Shown: positions 45,684 through 55,017, counted from the first letter of the stretch. The stretch: 64,000 nt of DNA from Pseudomonas sp. S09G 359 (GCF_002843605.1 NZ_CP025263.1:4741501-4805500), one strand, 5' to 3'. Made by a program: numbers and translations. The notes: generated by a model from the letters alone, not told the origin.

Positions 45684-47456
45684 ATGTGCGGATTAGCTGG
45701 CGAGTTACGCTTTGATCAACAACCTGCCGACCTGGCAGCGGTGGAACGAATCACCCATCACCTCGCCCCACGAGGCCCCGACGCATGGGGCTTCCACGCC
45801 CAAGGGCCGATTGCCCTGGGCCATCGACGCCTGAAAATCATGGACCTGTCGGACGGCTCCGCCCAACCGATGGTCGACGCCCAATTAGGGCTGTCCCTGG
45901 CATTCAACGGCGCGATCTACAATTTCCCGGAATTACGCGAAGAGCTGGAAGCCCTGGGCTACGCCTTCTATTCCGGCGGCGACACCGAAGTGCTGCTCAA
46001 GGGTTATCACGCCTGGGGCGAGGCACTGCTGCCCAAGCTCAATGGCATGTTCGCGTTCGCCATCTGGGAACGCGACGCCCAGCGTCTGTTCATCGCCCGT
46101 GACCGCCTGGGCGTGAAGCCGTTGTACCTGTCGCGTACCGGCCAGCGCCTGCGATTTGCCTCGGCGTTGCCGGCGCTGCTGAAAGGAGGCGATATCAACC
46201 CGATCCTCGACCCGGTCGCGCTTAATCACTACCTGAACTTCCACGCCGTGGTACCTGCGCCGCGTACTTTACTGGCGGGCATTGAAAAACTGCCGCCGGC
46301 CAGCTGGCTGCGCATCGATGCCAAGGGCAACACCGAACAGAAAACCTGGTGGACCCTGCCCTACGGCCCGCATGACGATGAGAAAAACCTGACGCTGGAA
46401 GACTGGACCGACCGCGTGCTCGACAGCACCCGCGAAGCCGTGGCGATTCGCCAACGCGCCGCCGTGGATGTCGGCGTGCTGCTCTCCGGCGGCGTCGATT
46501 CGAGCATGCTCGTCGGCCTGCTGCGGGAAGTCGGCGTGCAAGACCTGTCGACCTTCTCCATCGGTTTTGAAGACGCCGGTGGCGAGGCTGGCAACGAGTT
46601 TCAATACTCGGACCTGATCGCCAAGCACTACGGTACGCAACACCATCAATTGCGCATCGCCGAAAGCGAGATCATCGAGCAACTGCCGGCCGCGTTCCGC
46701 GCCATGAGCGAGCCGATGGTCAGCCACGACTGCATCGCCTTCTACCTGCTGTCGCGGGAAGTGGCCAAGCATTGCAAGGTAGTACAGAGCGGCCAGGGCG
46801 CCGACGAATTGTTCGCCGGTTACCACTGGTACCCGCAGGTGGACGGCGCCAGCGACCCGTATGCGGCCTACCGCGAGGCGTTTTTCGACCGCAGCTACGA
46901 CGACTACGCCGCCACCGTCGCGCCGAAATGGCTGACCGCCAACGACGCCGCCGGTGACTTTGTGCGCGAACATTTCGCCATGCCCGGTGCCGACGCGGCC
47001 GTAGACAAGGCCCTGCGCCTGGACAGCACGGTGATGCTGGTGGACGACCCGGTCAAACGTGTCGACAACATGACCATGGCCTGGGGCCTGGAAGCACGCA
47101 CGCCATTCCTGGACTACCGCCTGGTGGAGCTGTCGGCCCGTGTACCGGGCAAATTCAAGCTGCCGGACGGTGGCAAGCAAGTGTTGAAAGAAGCCGCGCG
47201 CCGAGTCATCCCCAGCGAAGTCATCGACCGCAAAAAAGGTTACTTCCCGGTGCCCGGCCTCAAGCATTTGCAAGGCGACACCCTGAACTGGGTACGCGAA
47301 CTGCTGCTGGACCCGAGCCAGGATCGTGGCCTGTTCAACCCGGCCATGCTCGACCGCCTGCTCACCGACCCGCAAGGCCAATTGACCCCGCTGCGCGGCT
47401 CCAAGCTGTGGCAACTGGCGGCGCTGAACCTGTGGCTCAGCGAACAAGGAATCTGA
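45684..47456 (+). CDS. asnO: N-acetylglutaminylglutamine amidotransferase (NAGGN synthesis)
   Basis: A 590-residue asparagine-synthase-like enzyme. The N-terminal glutaminase domain starts with the catalytic C2 (MCGLAGEL) and has HRRLKIMDLS. The C-terminal domain has the ATP pyrophosphatase loop LLSGGVDSSM near residue 270. It amidates the dipeptide made by the next gene to give N-acetylglutaminylglutamine amide, an osmoprotectant. Assignment to this branch rests on the adjacent GNAT/ATP-grasp gene and M42 peptidase gene. It ends three bases before the next start, so the two are coupled. The 242-bp upstream region has no obvious operator. Confidence 0.92.
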   Translation: MCGLAGELRFDQQPADLAAVERITHHLAPRGPDAWGFHAQGPIALGHRRLKIMDLSDGSAQPMVDAQLGLSLAFNGAIYNFPELREELEALGYAFYSGGDTEVLLKGYHAWGEALLPKLNGMFAFAIWERDAQRLFIARDRLGVKPLYLSRTGQRLRFASALPALLKGGDINPILDPVALNHYLNFHAVVPAPRTLLAGIEKLPPASWLRIDAKGNTEQKTWWTLPYGPHDDEKNLTLEDWTDRVLDSTREAVAIRQRAAVDVGVLLSGGVDSSMLVGLLREVGVQDLSTFSIGFEDAGGEAGNEFQYSDLIAKHYGTQHHQLRIAESEIIEQLPAAFRAMSEPMVSHDCIAFYLLSREVAKHCKVVQSGQGADELFAGYHWYPQVDGASDPYAAYREAFFDRSYDDYAATVAPKWLTANDAAGDFVREHFAMPGADAAVDKALRLDSTVMLVDDPVKRVDNMTMAWGLEARTPFLDYRLVELSARVPGKFKLPDGGKQVLKEAARRVIPSEVIDRKKGYFPVPGLKHLQGDTLNWVRELLLDPSQDRGLFNPAMLDRLLTDPQGQLTPLRGSKLWQLAALNLWLSEQGI

Positions 47457-47459
47457 TTG

Positions 47460-49208
47460 ATGAAACCCCATGCAGCGGCTTACAACCAACGCTTGCTCAA
47501 GGGCCAGGCGCCGTCCTACGAGCGCCTGCAAGCCCGACTGGCCGAAGATGGCAGCCCGCAGAATGCTGAACCGATTGCCGTGCACTGCGGCTGGGGCCGC
47601 TTGTTGATCGGGCATACCTTCCCCGACCCGGCCAGCCTGGCCCTGGAGCTGCTCAACGAGCAGCCTGGCGAACGCGATATTGCACTGTACGTGGCCGCGC
47701 CCCAGCAGATTCTCGGGATCGACCCGCAGCAGCTGTTTCTGGACCCATCCGACACCCTGCGCCTGTGGTTCACCGACTACCGCCCGGCCACCCGCGTGTT
47801 TCGCGGTTTTCGTATTCGCCGGGTGCAGACCGAGGCCGACTGGCTGGCGGTCAATCAGCTGTACCAGGGGCGCGGCATGTTGCCAGTCGACGCCGAACGC
47901 CTCACGCCGCGCCATCAGGGCGGCCCGGTGTACTGGCTGGCCGAGGATGAAGACAGCGGCGCGGTGATCGGCAGCGTGATGGGCCTCAACCATCAGAAAG
48001 CCTTCCACGACCCGGAAAACGGTTGCAGCCTGTGGTGCCTGGCCGTCGACCCGCAATGCACCCGCCCCGGCGTGGGCGAAGTGCTGGTGCGCCACTTGGT
48101 GGAACACTTCATGAGCCGTGGCCTGAGCTACCTCGACCTGTCGGTGCTGCACGATAACCGCCAGGCCAAGAACCTCTACGCCAAGCTTGGTTTCCGTGCG
48201 CTGACCACTTTTGCGATCAAGCGCAAGAACGGCATCAACCAGCCGCTGTTCCTCGGCCCCGGGCCGCAGGCGGGGTTCAACCCGTATGCGCGGATCATTG
48301 TCGAAGAGGCGCACCGGCGCGGTATTGATGTGCAGGTGGATGACGCCGATGCCGGCCTGTTCACCCTCAGCCATGGCGGGCGCCGCGTGCGTTGCCGCGA
48401 GTCATTGAGCGACCTGACCAGCGCGATCAGCATGACCCTGTGCCAGGACAAAAGCCTGACCCACAAGGTGTTGAAAGCCGCCGGCTTGAAACTGCCGGCG
48501 CAGCAATTAGCCGGCAGCGCCGACGACAACCTGGAATTCCTCGACGAGCACCAGCGCATCGTCGTCAAGCCGCTGGATGGCGAACAGGGCCAAGGCGTGG
48601 CGGTGGATTTGCAGGGCATCGAAGAAGTGCAACAGGCCATCGAAGCCGCGCGGCAGTTCGACAGCCGCGTGCTGCTGGAAAGCTTCCACGAGGGCCTGGA
48701 CCTGCGCATCCTGGTGATCGGTTTCGAGGTGGTCGCCGCTGCGATTCGCCGCCCCGCCGAGGTGACCGGCGACGGCCACCACTCGATCCGCGCTTTGATC
48801 GACGCCCAGAGCCGGCGCCGCCAGGCAGCTACCGACGGCGAGAGCAAAATCCCCGTCGACGCCGAAACCGAGCGCACCTTGGCCGCCGCCGGCTACGACT
48901 ACAACAGCATCCTGCCGCGTGGCCAGACCCTGGCGGTGCGCCGCACTGCCAACCTGCACACCGGCGGTTGCCTGGAAGACGTCACTGCAATCCTGCACCC
49001 CACGCTGGTGGACGCCGCCGTCCGCGCAGCCCGCGCCCTCGACATCCCCATGGTCGGCCTGGACCTGATGGTGCCCGCCGCCGATCAACCCGAATACGTA
49101 TTTATCGAAGCCAATGAACGGGCCGGCCTGGCCAACCACGAACCGCAACCGACCGCCGAGAAATTTGTGGATTTGCTGTTTCCCCACAGTCAGCCGACCG
49201 CCCAATAA
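47460..49208 (+). CDS. ngg: N-acetylglutaminylglutamine synthetase (GNAT + ATP-grasp)
   Basis: A 582-residue fusion. The N-terminal GNAT acetyltransferase domain lies at about 110-250 (SLWCLAVDPQCTRPGVGEVLVRH is its core, seen as VDPQCTRPGVGEVL). The C-terminal ATP-grasp ligase lies at about 300-575 (RIVVKPLDGEQGQGVAVDL; FIEANERAGLA). It acetylates glutamine and joins a second glutamine, the first steps to NAGGN. I use ATG 47460. The TTG at 47457 is directly upstream and redundant. CAAGGA lies within the end of the previous gene. A REPIN separates it from the peptidase gene. Confidence 0.92.
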   Translation: MKPHAAAYNQRLLKGQAPSYERLQARLAEDGSPQNAEPIAVHCGWGRLLIGHTFPDPASLALELLNEQPGERDIALYVAAPQQILGIDPQQLFLDPSDTLRLWFTDYRPATRVFRGFRIRRVQTEADWLAVNQLYQGRGMLPVDAERLTPRHQGGPVYWLAEDEDSGAVIGSVMGLNHQKAFHDPENGCSLWCLAVDPQCTRPGVGEVLVRHLVEHFMSRGLSYLDLSVLHDNRQAKNLYAKLGFRALTTFAIKRKNGINQPLFLGPGPQAGFNPYARIIVEEAHRRGIDVQVDDADAGLFTLSHGGRRVRCRESLSDLTSAISMTLCQDKSLTHKVLKAAGLKLPAQQLAGSADDNLEFLDEHQRIVVKPLDGEQGQGVAVDLQGIEEVQQAIEAARQFDSRVLLESFHEGLDLRILVIGFEVVAAAIRRPAEVTGDGHHSIRALIDAQSRRRQAATDGESKIPVDAETERTLAAAGYDYNSILPRGQTLAVRRTANLHTGGCLEDVTAILHPTLVDAAVRAARALDIPMVGLDLMVPAADQPEYVFIEANERAGLANHEPQPTAEKFVDLLFPHSQPTAQ

Positions 49209-49210
49209 GC

Positions 49211-49400
49211 TGTGGCCACCGAGCGTGTGTGGCGAGCGGGCTTGCCCGCGTTGGGCTGCGAAGCGGCCCCAAAACCTGCCAATGCGTTCTGGCTGAACGA
49301 ACGCGGCGCCTGGATAAGGGCTGCTTCGCAGCCCAACGCGGGCAAGCCCGCTCGCCACATAAGCCAAGCGTTCTAGCCACATAAGCCCGCTCGCCGCAGG
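49211..49400. repeat. REPIN, family 1, inside NAGGN operon
   Basis: A REPIN core at 49228-49359 with the same arms as at 1205. Short degenerate head copies lie on both sides (TGTGGCCACCGAGCG on the left; two GCCACATAAGCC units on the right). It fills almost the whole gap between the synthetase and peptidase genes, where it could stabilise or attenuate the upstream message. Confidence 0.88.
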
Positions 49401-49427
49401 AGCGCGCACCATTTACCAGGAGTCTTT

Positions 49428-50612
49428 ATGAGCCGAACCATCCCCGAACCGGACCTCAACTACCTGCAAAAAGTACTGCTGGAAATGCTCGCCATTCCCA
49501 GCCCCACGGGCTTTACCGACACCATCGTGCGCTATGTCGCCGAGCGCCTGGAAGAACTCGGCATCCCATTTGAAATGACCCGGCGTGGCACCATCCGCGC
49601 CACCCTCAAGGGCCAGAAAAACAGCCCCGACCGCGCGGTGTCCGCGCACCTCGATACCATCGGCGCCGCCGTGCGTGCGATCAAGGACAACGGCCGCCTG
49701 AGCCTGGCGCCGGTGGGCTGCTGGTCGAGCCGTTTTGCCGAAGGCAGCCGCGTCAGCCTGTTTACCGACAATGGCGTGATCCGTGGCAGCGTGTTGCCGT
49801 TGATGGCCTCCGGGCATGCGTTCAACACCGCCGTGGATGAAATGCCGGTGAGCTGGGACCATGTGGAACTGCGCCTGGACGCGTACTGCGCCACCCGTGC
49901 CGACTGCGATTCCCTGGGGATCGGCATCGGCGACTACGTGGCCTTCGACCCGCTGCCCGAGTTCACCGAGAGCGGGCATATCAGCGCGCGCCACCTGGAT
50001 GACAAGGCCGGCGTCGCTGCCCTGCTGGCGGCGCTCAAGGCCATCGTCGACAGTGGCGAACCCTTGCTGATCGACTGCCACCCGCTGTTCACCATCACCG
50101 AGGAAACCGGCAGCGGTGCTGCGGCCGCGCTACCCTGGGATGTGAGTGAATTTGTCGGCATCGACATCGCCCCGGTCGCGCCCGGCCAGCATTCCAGCGA
50201 ACACGCGGTCAGCGTGGCGATGCAGGATTCCGGCGGGCCCTATGACTATCACCTGTCGCGGCACCTGCTGCGCCTGGCGGCGGATAACGAACTGCCGGTG
50301 CGCCGCGACCTGTTCCGTTATTACTTCAGCGACGCCCACTCGGCCGTGACCGCCGGCCATGACATCCGCACTGCCCTGCTGGCGTTTGGTTGCGATGCAA
50401 CCCACGGCTACGAGCGCACCCATATCGACAGCCTGGCCGCGCTGAGCCGCCTGTTGGGCGCCTACATCCTCAGCCCGCCGGTGTTCGCCAGCGATGCACA
50501 ACCGGCCCAGGGTTCACTGGATCGGTTCAGTCATCAGATCGAACATGAAACGCAGATGGAGAGCGACACACGCGTGCCCTCGGTGGACAGCCTGGTAGGC
50601 AACAAAACCTGA
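49428..50612 (+). CDS. M42-family peptidase of the NAGGN system
   Basis: A 394-residue metallopeptidase of the M42 glutamyl aminopeptidase/endoglucanase type. Metal and catalytic regions visible are SAHLDTIG near residue 71, HLDDKAGVAALLA near 190, ITEETGSG near 223 with the catalytic glutamates, and the late HGYERTH histidine. Together with the two upstream genes it is the usual third member of the Pseudomonas NAGGN cluster, probably turning over or trimming the osmolyte. CAGGAG precedes the ATG. Confidence 0.9.
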   Translation: MSRTIPEPDLNYLQKVLLEMLAIPSPTGFTDTIVRYVAERLEELGIPFEMTRRGTIRATLKGQKNSPDRAVSAHLDTIGAAVRAIKDNGRLSLAPVGCWSSRFAEGSRVSLFTDNGVIRGSVLPLMASGHAFNTAVDEMPVSWDHVELRLDAYCATRADCDSLGIGIGDYVAFDPLPEFTESGHISARHLDDKAGVAALLAALKAIVDSGEPLLIDCHPLFTITEETGSGAAAALPWDVSEFVGIDIAPVAPGQHSSEHAVSVAMQDSGGPYDYHLSRHLLRLAADNELPVRRDLFRYYFSDAHSAVTAGHDIRTALLAFGCDATHGYERTHIDSLAALSRLLGAYILSPPVFASDAQPAQGSLDRFSHQIEHETQMESDTRVPSVDSLVGNKT

Positions 50613-50671
50613 TACTGGCAACTGAGCTCCCGGCGCAGTAGCATCGCCGGGATTCTCTACTTGAGGCTTGT

Positions 50672-50899
50672 ATGCTGATTCCCTACGACGCACTTGAAGT
50701 CGACACCCTGACCCGCCTCATCGAAGACTTCGTAACCCGCGACGGCACCGACAACGGCGACGACACGCCCCTGGAAACCCGCGTGCTGCGTGTACGCCAG
50801 GCGCTGACCAAAGGCCAGGCACTCATCGTATTCGACCCCGAAAGCGAGCAGTGCCAGTTGATGCTCAAGCACGACGTGCCCAAGCATCTGTTCGACTGA
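50672..50899 (+). CDS. YheU family protein (UPF0270)
   Basis: A 75-residue acidic protein. It matches E. coli YheU in the start (MLIPYDALEVDTLTRLIEDF) and in spacing of the conserved FVTRDGTD segment. The function is unknown. It lies 59 bp after the NAGGN peptidase, same strand, and convergent with the CsrA paralogue. Confidence 0.85.
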   Translation: MLIPYDALEVDTLTRLIEDFVTRDGTDNGDDTPLETRVLRVRQALTKGQALIVFDPESEQCQLMLKHDVPKHLFD

Positions 50900-50908
50900 C
50901 CGTGTAGC

Positions 50909-51112
50909 TCAGGGGTTGGGCACGACCACCGGATGGGTGGCGGCGCCCTGGCGTTGGAGGATTTTCTGGTAGACCTCGGCACGGTGTACATGCACCCCGG
51001 CCGGCGCTACCACGCCAAATTTCACCTGGGTGCCGTTCACTTCGAGGATATGCACGGCGATGTCATCGCCAATCGAGATGATTTCGCCTACAGCGCGGCT
51101 TAAGACCAGCAT
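50909..51112 (-). CDS. CsrA/RsmA-family RNA-binding regulator
   Basis: A 67-residue CsrA-like dimer that would bind GGA motifs in 5' leaders and control translation. Key RNA-contact residues are kept: L4, R6 and R44 within [10 protein letters not shown]. It differs from canonical RsmA at several places (SRAVGEII, K31 in place of R, a proline-rich tail), so it is a divergent paralogue, perhaps the RsmI type. The ATG at 51112 is preceded by AGGAC. A longer frame upstream is not CsrA-like. It is flanked by convergent yheU and the SDR gene on the same strand. Confidence 0.9.
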   Translation of the reverse strand: MLVLSRAVGEIISIGDDIAVHILEVNGTQVKFGVVAPAGVHVHRAEVYQKILQRQGAATHPVVVPNP

Positions 51113-51240
51113 GGCGGTTGTCCTTTGTGCAATGACAGGACCCCGACCATGCGCGCTGGCGGTACAGCCATCAATGCCCTGCATTAAAATCAGGCAGTAC
51201 CTACGCGCGAAGGTAATTTGCCTTACGGACAACTACCCAA

Positions 51241-52056
51241 TCAGCCCTTAGCTGCCTGTGCCTTGGCGCGCATCTTGTCCGCCATGCTTGTCATCTCGTC
51301 ATACAGCAACTGTGGGTTTTTCTGCTTCAAGGCCCACGCCATCCGCCCTTGCTCATGGGGCAGGATCATGAACTCACCTTCCGCCACCTGCTGATAGATG
51401 TAATCGGCGATGTCAGCCGCCGAAATCGGCGAGCTCTCGAGCAACTTGCCCACCTGCGCCTTCATCGCCGGAGTCGGCCCACGGAACGAGTCCAGCAAGT
51501 TGGTCTGGAAGAAAGATGGGCACACCACATGCACCCCGACTTCCTGCTGCTTGAGCTCCACCAGCAAACTCTCCGACAGCGCCACCACGCCCGCCTTGGC
51601 CACGTTGTAGTTGCTCATGGCCGGCCCCTGCATCAGCGCCGCCATGGAGGCGATGTTGATGATACGGCCCTTGCTCTGCTCCAGCAGCGGCAGGAACGCC
51701 TTGCAGCCCTTGACCACGCCCATCAGGTTGATTGCGATCTGCCAGTCCCAATCCTCCAGGGACAGCTCGGCGAAGAACCCGCCCGAGGCCACACCGGCAT
51801 TGTTGACGATCACATCGATGCCGCCCAGTTTCACCTCGCAGGCCTGGGCAAACGCCGTGAGCTGGCTGTAGTCGCGTACGTCGCAGCGCTGGGTAAAGCC
51901 CTCGCCGCCGGCTTCGCGTACGAGCTTCAGGGTTTCCTGCAAGCCCGGCTCGCTGACGTCCGACAAGGCCAACTGCCAGCCCTCACGGGCCCAGCGCAGA
52001 GCGATTTCACGACCCAGGCCGGACCCGGCGCCAGTGATCATCATGCGATTTTGCAT
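51241..52056 (-). CDS. Short-chain dehydrogenase/reductase
   Basis: A 271-residue classical SDR. The NAD(P) motif TGAGSGLG is at residues 7-14, followed by the NNAGVASGG structural motif. The catalytic serine lies in INIASMAAL, and the Y-x-x-x-K pair is in YNVAKAGV. The polar C-terminus binds substrate. The substrate is not predictable. AAGG precedes the ATG at 52056. It is transcribed toward the csrA-like gene with 128 bp between. Confidence 0.9.
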   Translation of the reverse strand: MQNRMMITGAGSGLGREIALRWAREGWQLALSDVSEPGLQETLKLVREAGGEGFTQRCDVRDYSQLTAFAQACEVKLGGIDVIVNNAGVASGGFFAELSLEDWDWQIAINLMGVVKGCKAFLPLLEQSKGRIINIASMAALMQGPAMSNYNVAKAGVVALSESLLVELKQQEVGVHVVCPSFFQTNLLDSFRGPTPAMKAQVGKLLESSPISAADIADYIYQQVAEGEFMILPHEQGRMAWALKQKNPQLLYDEMTSMADKMRAKAQAAKG

Positions 52057-52386
52057 AGGTAGTAGCCTTGTGGTTCACAGAAGAAGTGATCGGCAGTGTA
52101 GCGAAGGTTTTTCCCACACCCACGCACCATCAGAGTGATGAATGCCCCAGGCAAACCACAGGCCGGGTCGGAGGCTGGCGCATAGACTAAGTTCAATATT
52201 TTTCAACTAACAACGTGGTTTTGCGAACGCATTAAAAGAAATAAGCGAGTTCGCAAAATGCTTTAAAAAAATACTGAATTTTTCACAACTCAGCGCAGTC
52301 GGAGTTTTTAAGGCGCCGGCAATTAAATCAGCGGTGCTAACGTTAAATCTTCAGTCCTTGCACAAGGCCTATAAGGAAATAAACCC
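52057..52386. promoter_or_regulatory. Leader region of DUF3309 gene with perfect inverted repeat
   Basis: This 330-bp A+T-rich gap has no gene. TTTTGCGAAC (52219-52228) and GTTCGCAAAA (52249-52258) are perfect 10-bp inverted arms 20 bp apart, about 130 bp before the DUF3309 start. They could be an operator or an RNA stem. AAGGA for that gene is at 52373-52377. Confidence 0.5.
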
Positions 52387-52539
52387 ATGAGCCTCATTCT
52401 AATTATCATCCTGATCCTGCTGCTGGTCGGTGGTCTGCCAGTGTTCCCGCACTCCCGCAACTGGGGTTATGGCCCGTCGGGTATCCTCGGTGTTGTCCTG
52501 GTGGTACTGCTGGTGCTGTTGTTGCTCGGTCGGATATAA
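52387..52539 (+). CDS. DUF3309 small membrane protein
   Basis: A 50-residue hydrophobic protein beginning MSLILIIILILLLVGGLP, with a polar turn PHSRNWGYGPSG and a second hydrophobic helix ending LLLLGRI. This pattern is the DUF3309 family, found widely as short two-helix inner-membrane proteins of unknown role, often stress-induced. The ribosome site AAGGA at 52373-52377 supports the start. A strong terminator follows eight bases after the stop. Confidence 0.85.
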   Translation: MSLILIIILILLLVGGLPVFPHSRNWGYGPSGILGVVLVVLLVLLLLGRI

Positions 52540-52546
52540 AACCGGC

Positions 52547-52586
52547 GCAAAAAAAAGAGGCCTTGATGGCCTCTTTTTTTATGCGC
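52547..52586. terminator. Bidirectional terminator, DUF3309 / LTA-synthase-like gene
   Basis: GAGGCC-TTGAT-GGCCTC (52557-52573) is flanked by eight A on the left and seven T on the right. It serves both the upstream plus-strand DUF3309 gene and the convergent sulfatase gene ending at 52593. Confidence 0.93.
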
Positions 52587-52592
52587 GGTTAG

Positions 52593-54680
52593 TTAGTCCG
52601 GCTTACCGTTAACTACACCGGCGGTGTTATCCAACAGGCTCTTGGTCGCGGTTTGCAGGAACGACTCGAGTTTCTGCTTCAACGCCGCCTCGTCCGGGGA
52701 CTCAGGAATCACTTTACCGGTCGGGTTGGCGCCCAGTTCGTATTCCCACAGCTTCGGTGGCATTTCCTTAGGCAGTACCAGGATGCGGTCAGCGGTAACC
52801 AGTGCAACGGTCTGGTCGCTGCCCGACGGCTTGATCACGCCAAAGCCCTTGTCGCCTTCCGGCAGGTTCAGCAGGTCGCGACCCCAGCACTGGTGCAGGG
52901 TGTCGCCACCGAGGCGGCCCATAATGGTCGGCACGATGTCGATCTGAGTGCCCACGGTGTGGTCACGCTCGCCGAATTTCTCCTGCATGCCCGGTGCGAT
53001 CATCAGCATCGGCACGTTGAAGCGGCCCAGGTCCATCTCGGTGATCTGCTGTTCGTTGCCGAAGCCGTGGTCGCCCACGATCACGAACAGGGTTTCCTTG
53101 AAGTACGGCTCTTTACGGGCCTTTTCAAAGAACTGGCCCAGGGCCCAGTCGGAGTAGCGCATGGCCGTCAAATGCTCGTTGAGGCTGCCACGGTCGGTGA
53201 CTTTCTCGACCGGCAATGGCGTCGGCAACGCATACGGCGTGTGGTTGGACAGGGTTTGCAGCAGTGCGTAGAACGGCTTGCCGCCTTCACGGGCTTTCAA
53301 CTCTTCCAGGCCACGGTTGAACATGTCCTGGTCGGACACGCCCCACGTCGGGTCGGAGAACACCGGGTCGACGAAGTCGTTACGCCCGATGAAGTTGGTC
53401 ATGCCCTGGTTGCTGAAGAAGCCCGACTGGTTGTCCCAGGCGAAGTCGCCGTTGTAGACATACACGTCGTTAAAGTCACGGGCGCTGAGCAACTGCGGCA
53501 AGCCGGACAGCTTGTGGCTGCCTTCCGGGGTCTGCATCAGGTATTCGAAGCCTGGCAGGTTCGGGAAGCAAGCCATAGTGGCAAACATACCCTGGTGGGT
53601 GTGGGTACCGTTGGAGAAGAAACGGTCGAACAGCAGGCCTTCCTTGGACAATTTGTCGAAGGCTGGCGTGATGTTGCCCGGGCGGCCCAATGCGCCTACC
53701 GAGTGACCGGCGAAGCTTTCCATCAGGATCACGACCACGTTCTTGATCGGCAGGGTCTTCTCGGCCGGTGGTGTGTAGTCACGGCGCACGGCGGCGATGT
53801 CGGTATCCACCAGCTTCTCTTGCGGCAGCACCAGCATGTCACGCACGGTCTGGGTGGCCAGCGGTTGGTCGAGGGTCGCCTTCCAGATATTGGAACGGTC
53901 TTCACCAAACCGCGCCTTGGCTGCGCCAATCAACGACAAGGTGCCATTGAGGCCCAACTGGTTGGCGAAGTTCGAGTCGGTGGTGTACACATCGCCCCAA
54001 CGCAGCGGCGGGCCTTGGCGCAGGGTGCCACGGGCGGCAACCACGGCGATCAACAGGCAGACCACGAACACCGCGATGCGGCTGTACCACGGCGCAACCT
54101 GGCGCGTGCCGACGCTGCCACCGCTGAATGGGCCGCGCGGGCGAGTGGCGCGGTCTGCGCCTTTGAACGCGATGCTCAGGATCAGCGTGCCCACGGCCCA
54201 GGCCAGCAGGTAGCGCACCACTGGGAAACCGTACCAGAGCATGCTCATCACGGTTTTCGGGTCTTCCTTCACGTACTGGAACACCAGGCCGTTGAGGCGC
54301 TGGTGGAACTCGCGGTAGAAGTCCATCTCCATCAGGCCAAGGAACAGCGCAATGCTCGACGCAACCGTCAGCCAGAGCCGGAACAGCCCACGCGCCGCCA
54401 TGGCCCGGACGCTGAACAGCGCCAGCAGCAACGGAATGATCAGGTACACCACCAGGCGGATATCGAGACGCAGGCCGTTGGCGAACGCTTCGAGGAAGGT
54501 CGAGGCCGGCGTGTCGAGGATCATCTCGCGGTTGTACACCAGCAGCGCCAGGCGCAGCAGGGAGAACATCACCATCATGACCAGTGCGCAGAGCAGCGTG
54601 TACGCCAGATGGGATTTGACGGTCGGTTGCAGCAGGCGATTAGAAGCTCGCTGCTGACTCAGGGCGTCCGGGTTTGCCAT
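52593..54680 (-). CDS. LTA-synthase-like membrane sulfatase/phosphoglycerol transferase
   Basis: A 695-residue membrane protein. About five transmembrane helices fill residues 20-210. A periplasmic alkaline-phosphatase-fold domain from about 300 has VVVILMESFAGHS (metal glutamate), the nucleophilic threonine in FSNGTHTHQGMFA, and the metal ligands in VIVGDHGFGNE. Relatives transfer phosphoglycerol or phosphoethanolamine groups to glycans or lipids. In Gram-negatives the closest roles are modification of osmoregulated periplasmic glucans or envelope lipids. It is monocistronic, with terminators on its downstream side. Confidence 0.88.
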   Translation of the reverse strand: MANPDALSQQRASNRLLQPTVKSHLAYTLLCALVMMVMFSLLRLALLVYNREMILDTPASTFLEAFANGLRLDIRLVVYLIIPLLLALFSVRAMAARGLFRLWLTVASSIALFLGLMEMDFYREFHQRLNGLVFQYVKEDPKTVMSMLWYGFPVVRYLLAWAVGTLILSIAFKGADRATRPRGPFSGGSVGTRQVAPWYSRIAVFVVCLLIAVVAARGTLRQGPPLRWGDVYTTDSNFANQLGLNGTLSLIGAAKARFGEDRSNIWKATLDQPLATQTVRDMLVLPQEKLVDTDIAAVRRDYTPPAEKTLPIKNVVVILMESFAGHSVGALGRPGNITPAFDKLSKEGLLFDRFFSNGTHTHQGMFATMACFPNLPGFEYLMQTPEGSHKLSGLPQLLSARDFNDVYVYNGDFAWDNQSGFFSNQGMTNFIGRNDFVDPVFSDPTWGVSDQDMFNRGLEELKAREGGKPFYALLQTLSNHTPYALPTPLPVEKVTDRGSLNEHLTAMRYSDWALGQFFEKARKEPYFKETLFVIVGDHGFGNEQQITEMDLGRFNVPMLMIAPGMQEKFGERDHTVGTQIDIVPTIMGRLGGDTLHQCWGRDLLNLPEGDKGFGVIKPSGSDQTVALVTADRILVLPKEMPPKLWEYELGANPTGKVIPESPDEAALKQKLESFLQTATKSLLDNTAGVVNGKPD

Positions 54681-54898
54681 GTCGTTTCAGGACCCATTGG
54701 AAGTTTAAGTGACGAAAAATCGCAGTGGCGCGAATGGTGCCCGATCAGTCACAGCAAGGCTATTAATTACTGAACGAGCACTGCTGCACCGCCTTTAATG
54801 GCAGGCAGATATAGCCGGCAAATTGTCTTGGATGGGATGTGAAAATTGTGTGCAGCGAATATTTCGATACACAAATCTGCCAGACACGCTGAAACCAA

Positions 54899-54988
54899 AT
54901 GTGGGAGGGGGCTTGCCCCCGATAGCGGTTTTTCAGTGCCAGATGAGTGGCTGATACACCGCCATCGGGGGCAAGCCCCCTCCCACAT
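54899..54988. repeat. REPIN, family 2
   Basis: The arms ATGTGGGAGGGGGCTTGCCC (from 54899) and GGGCAAGCCCCCTCCCACAT (to 54988) are inverted, each with an internal palindrome, around a 30-bp centre. A different REP family from the GTGGCGAGC type elsewhere. It sits in the 344-bp gap 54681-55024, which has no gene. Confidence 0.9.
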
Positions 54989-54995
54989 GTTCCGT

Positions 54996-55017
54996 GCTCA
55001 CTCGAGATGGAGTGAGC
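54996..55017. terminator. Hairpin after PLDc_N gene
   Basis: GCTCACTC (54996-55003) pairs with GAGTGAGC (55010-55017) around a 6-nt loop, just beyond the stop of the minus-strand PLDc_N gene. There is no U-tract, so it is a probable 3' stabilising or weak termination hairpin. Confidence 0.45.

Noticed and set aside
46269..48374. 701-codon minus-strand open frame
   Set aside because: It is antisense to the NAGGN amidotransferase and synthetase, both clearly real. Long antisense frames are common at this G+C.
52653..54773. 706-codon plus-strand open frame
   Set aside because: It mirrors the LTA-synthase-like gene. Its His/Gln/Val-rich translation is typical of antisense.
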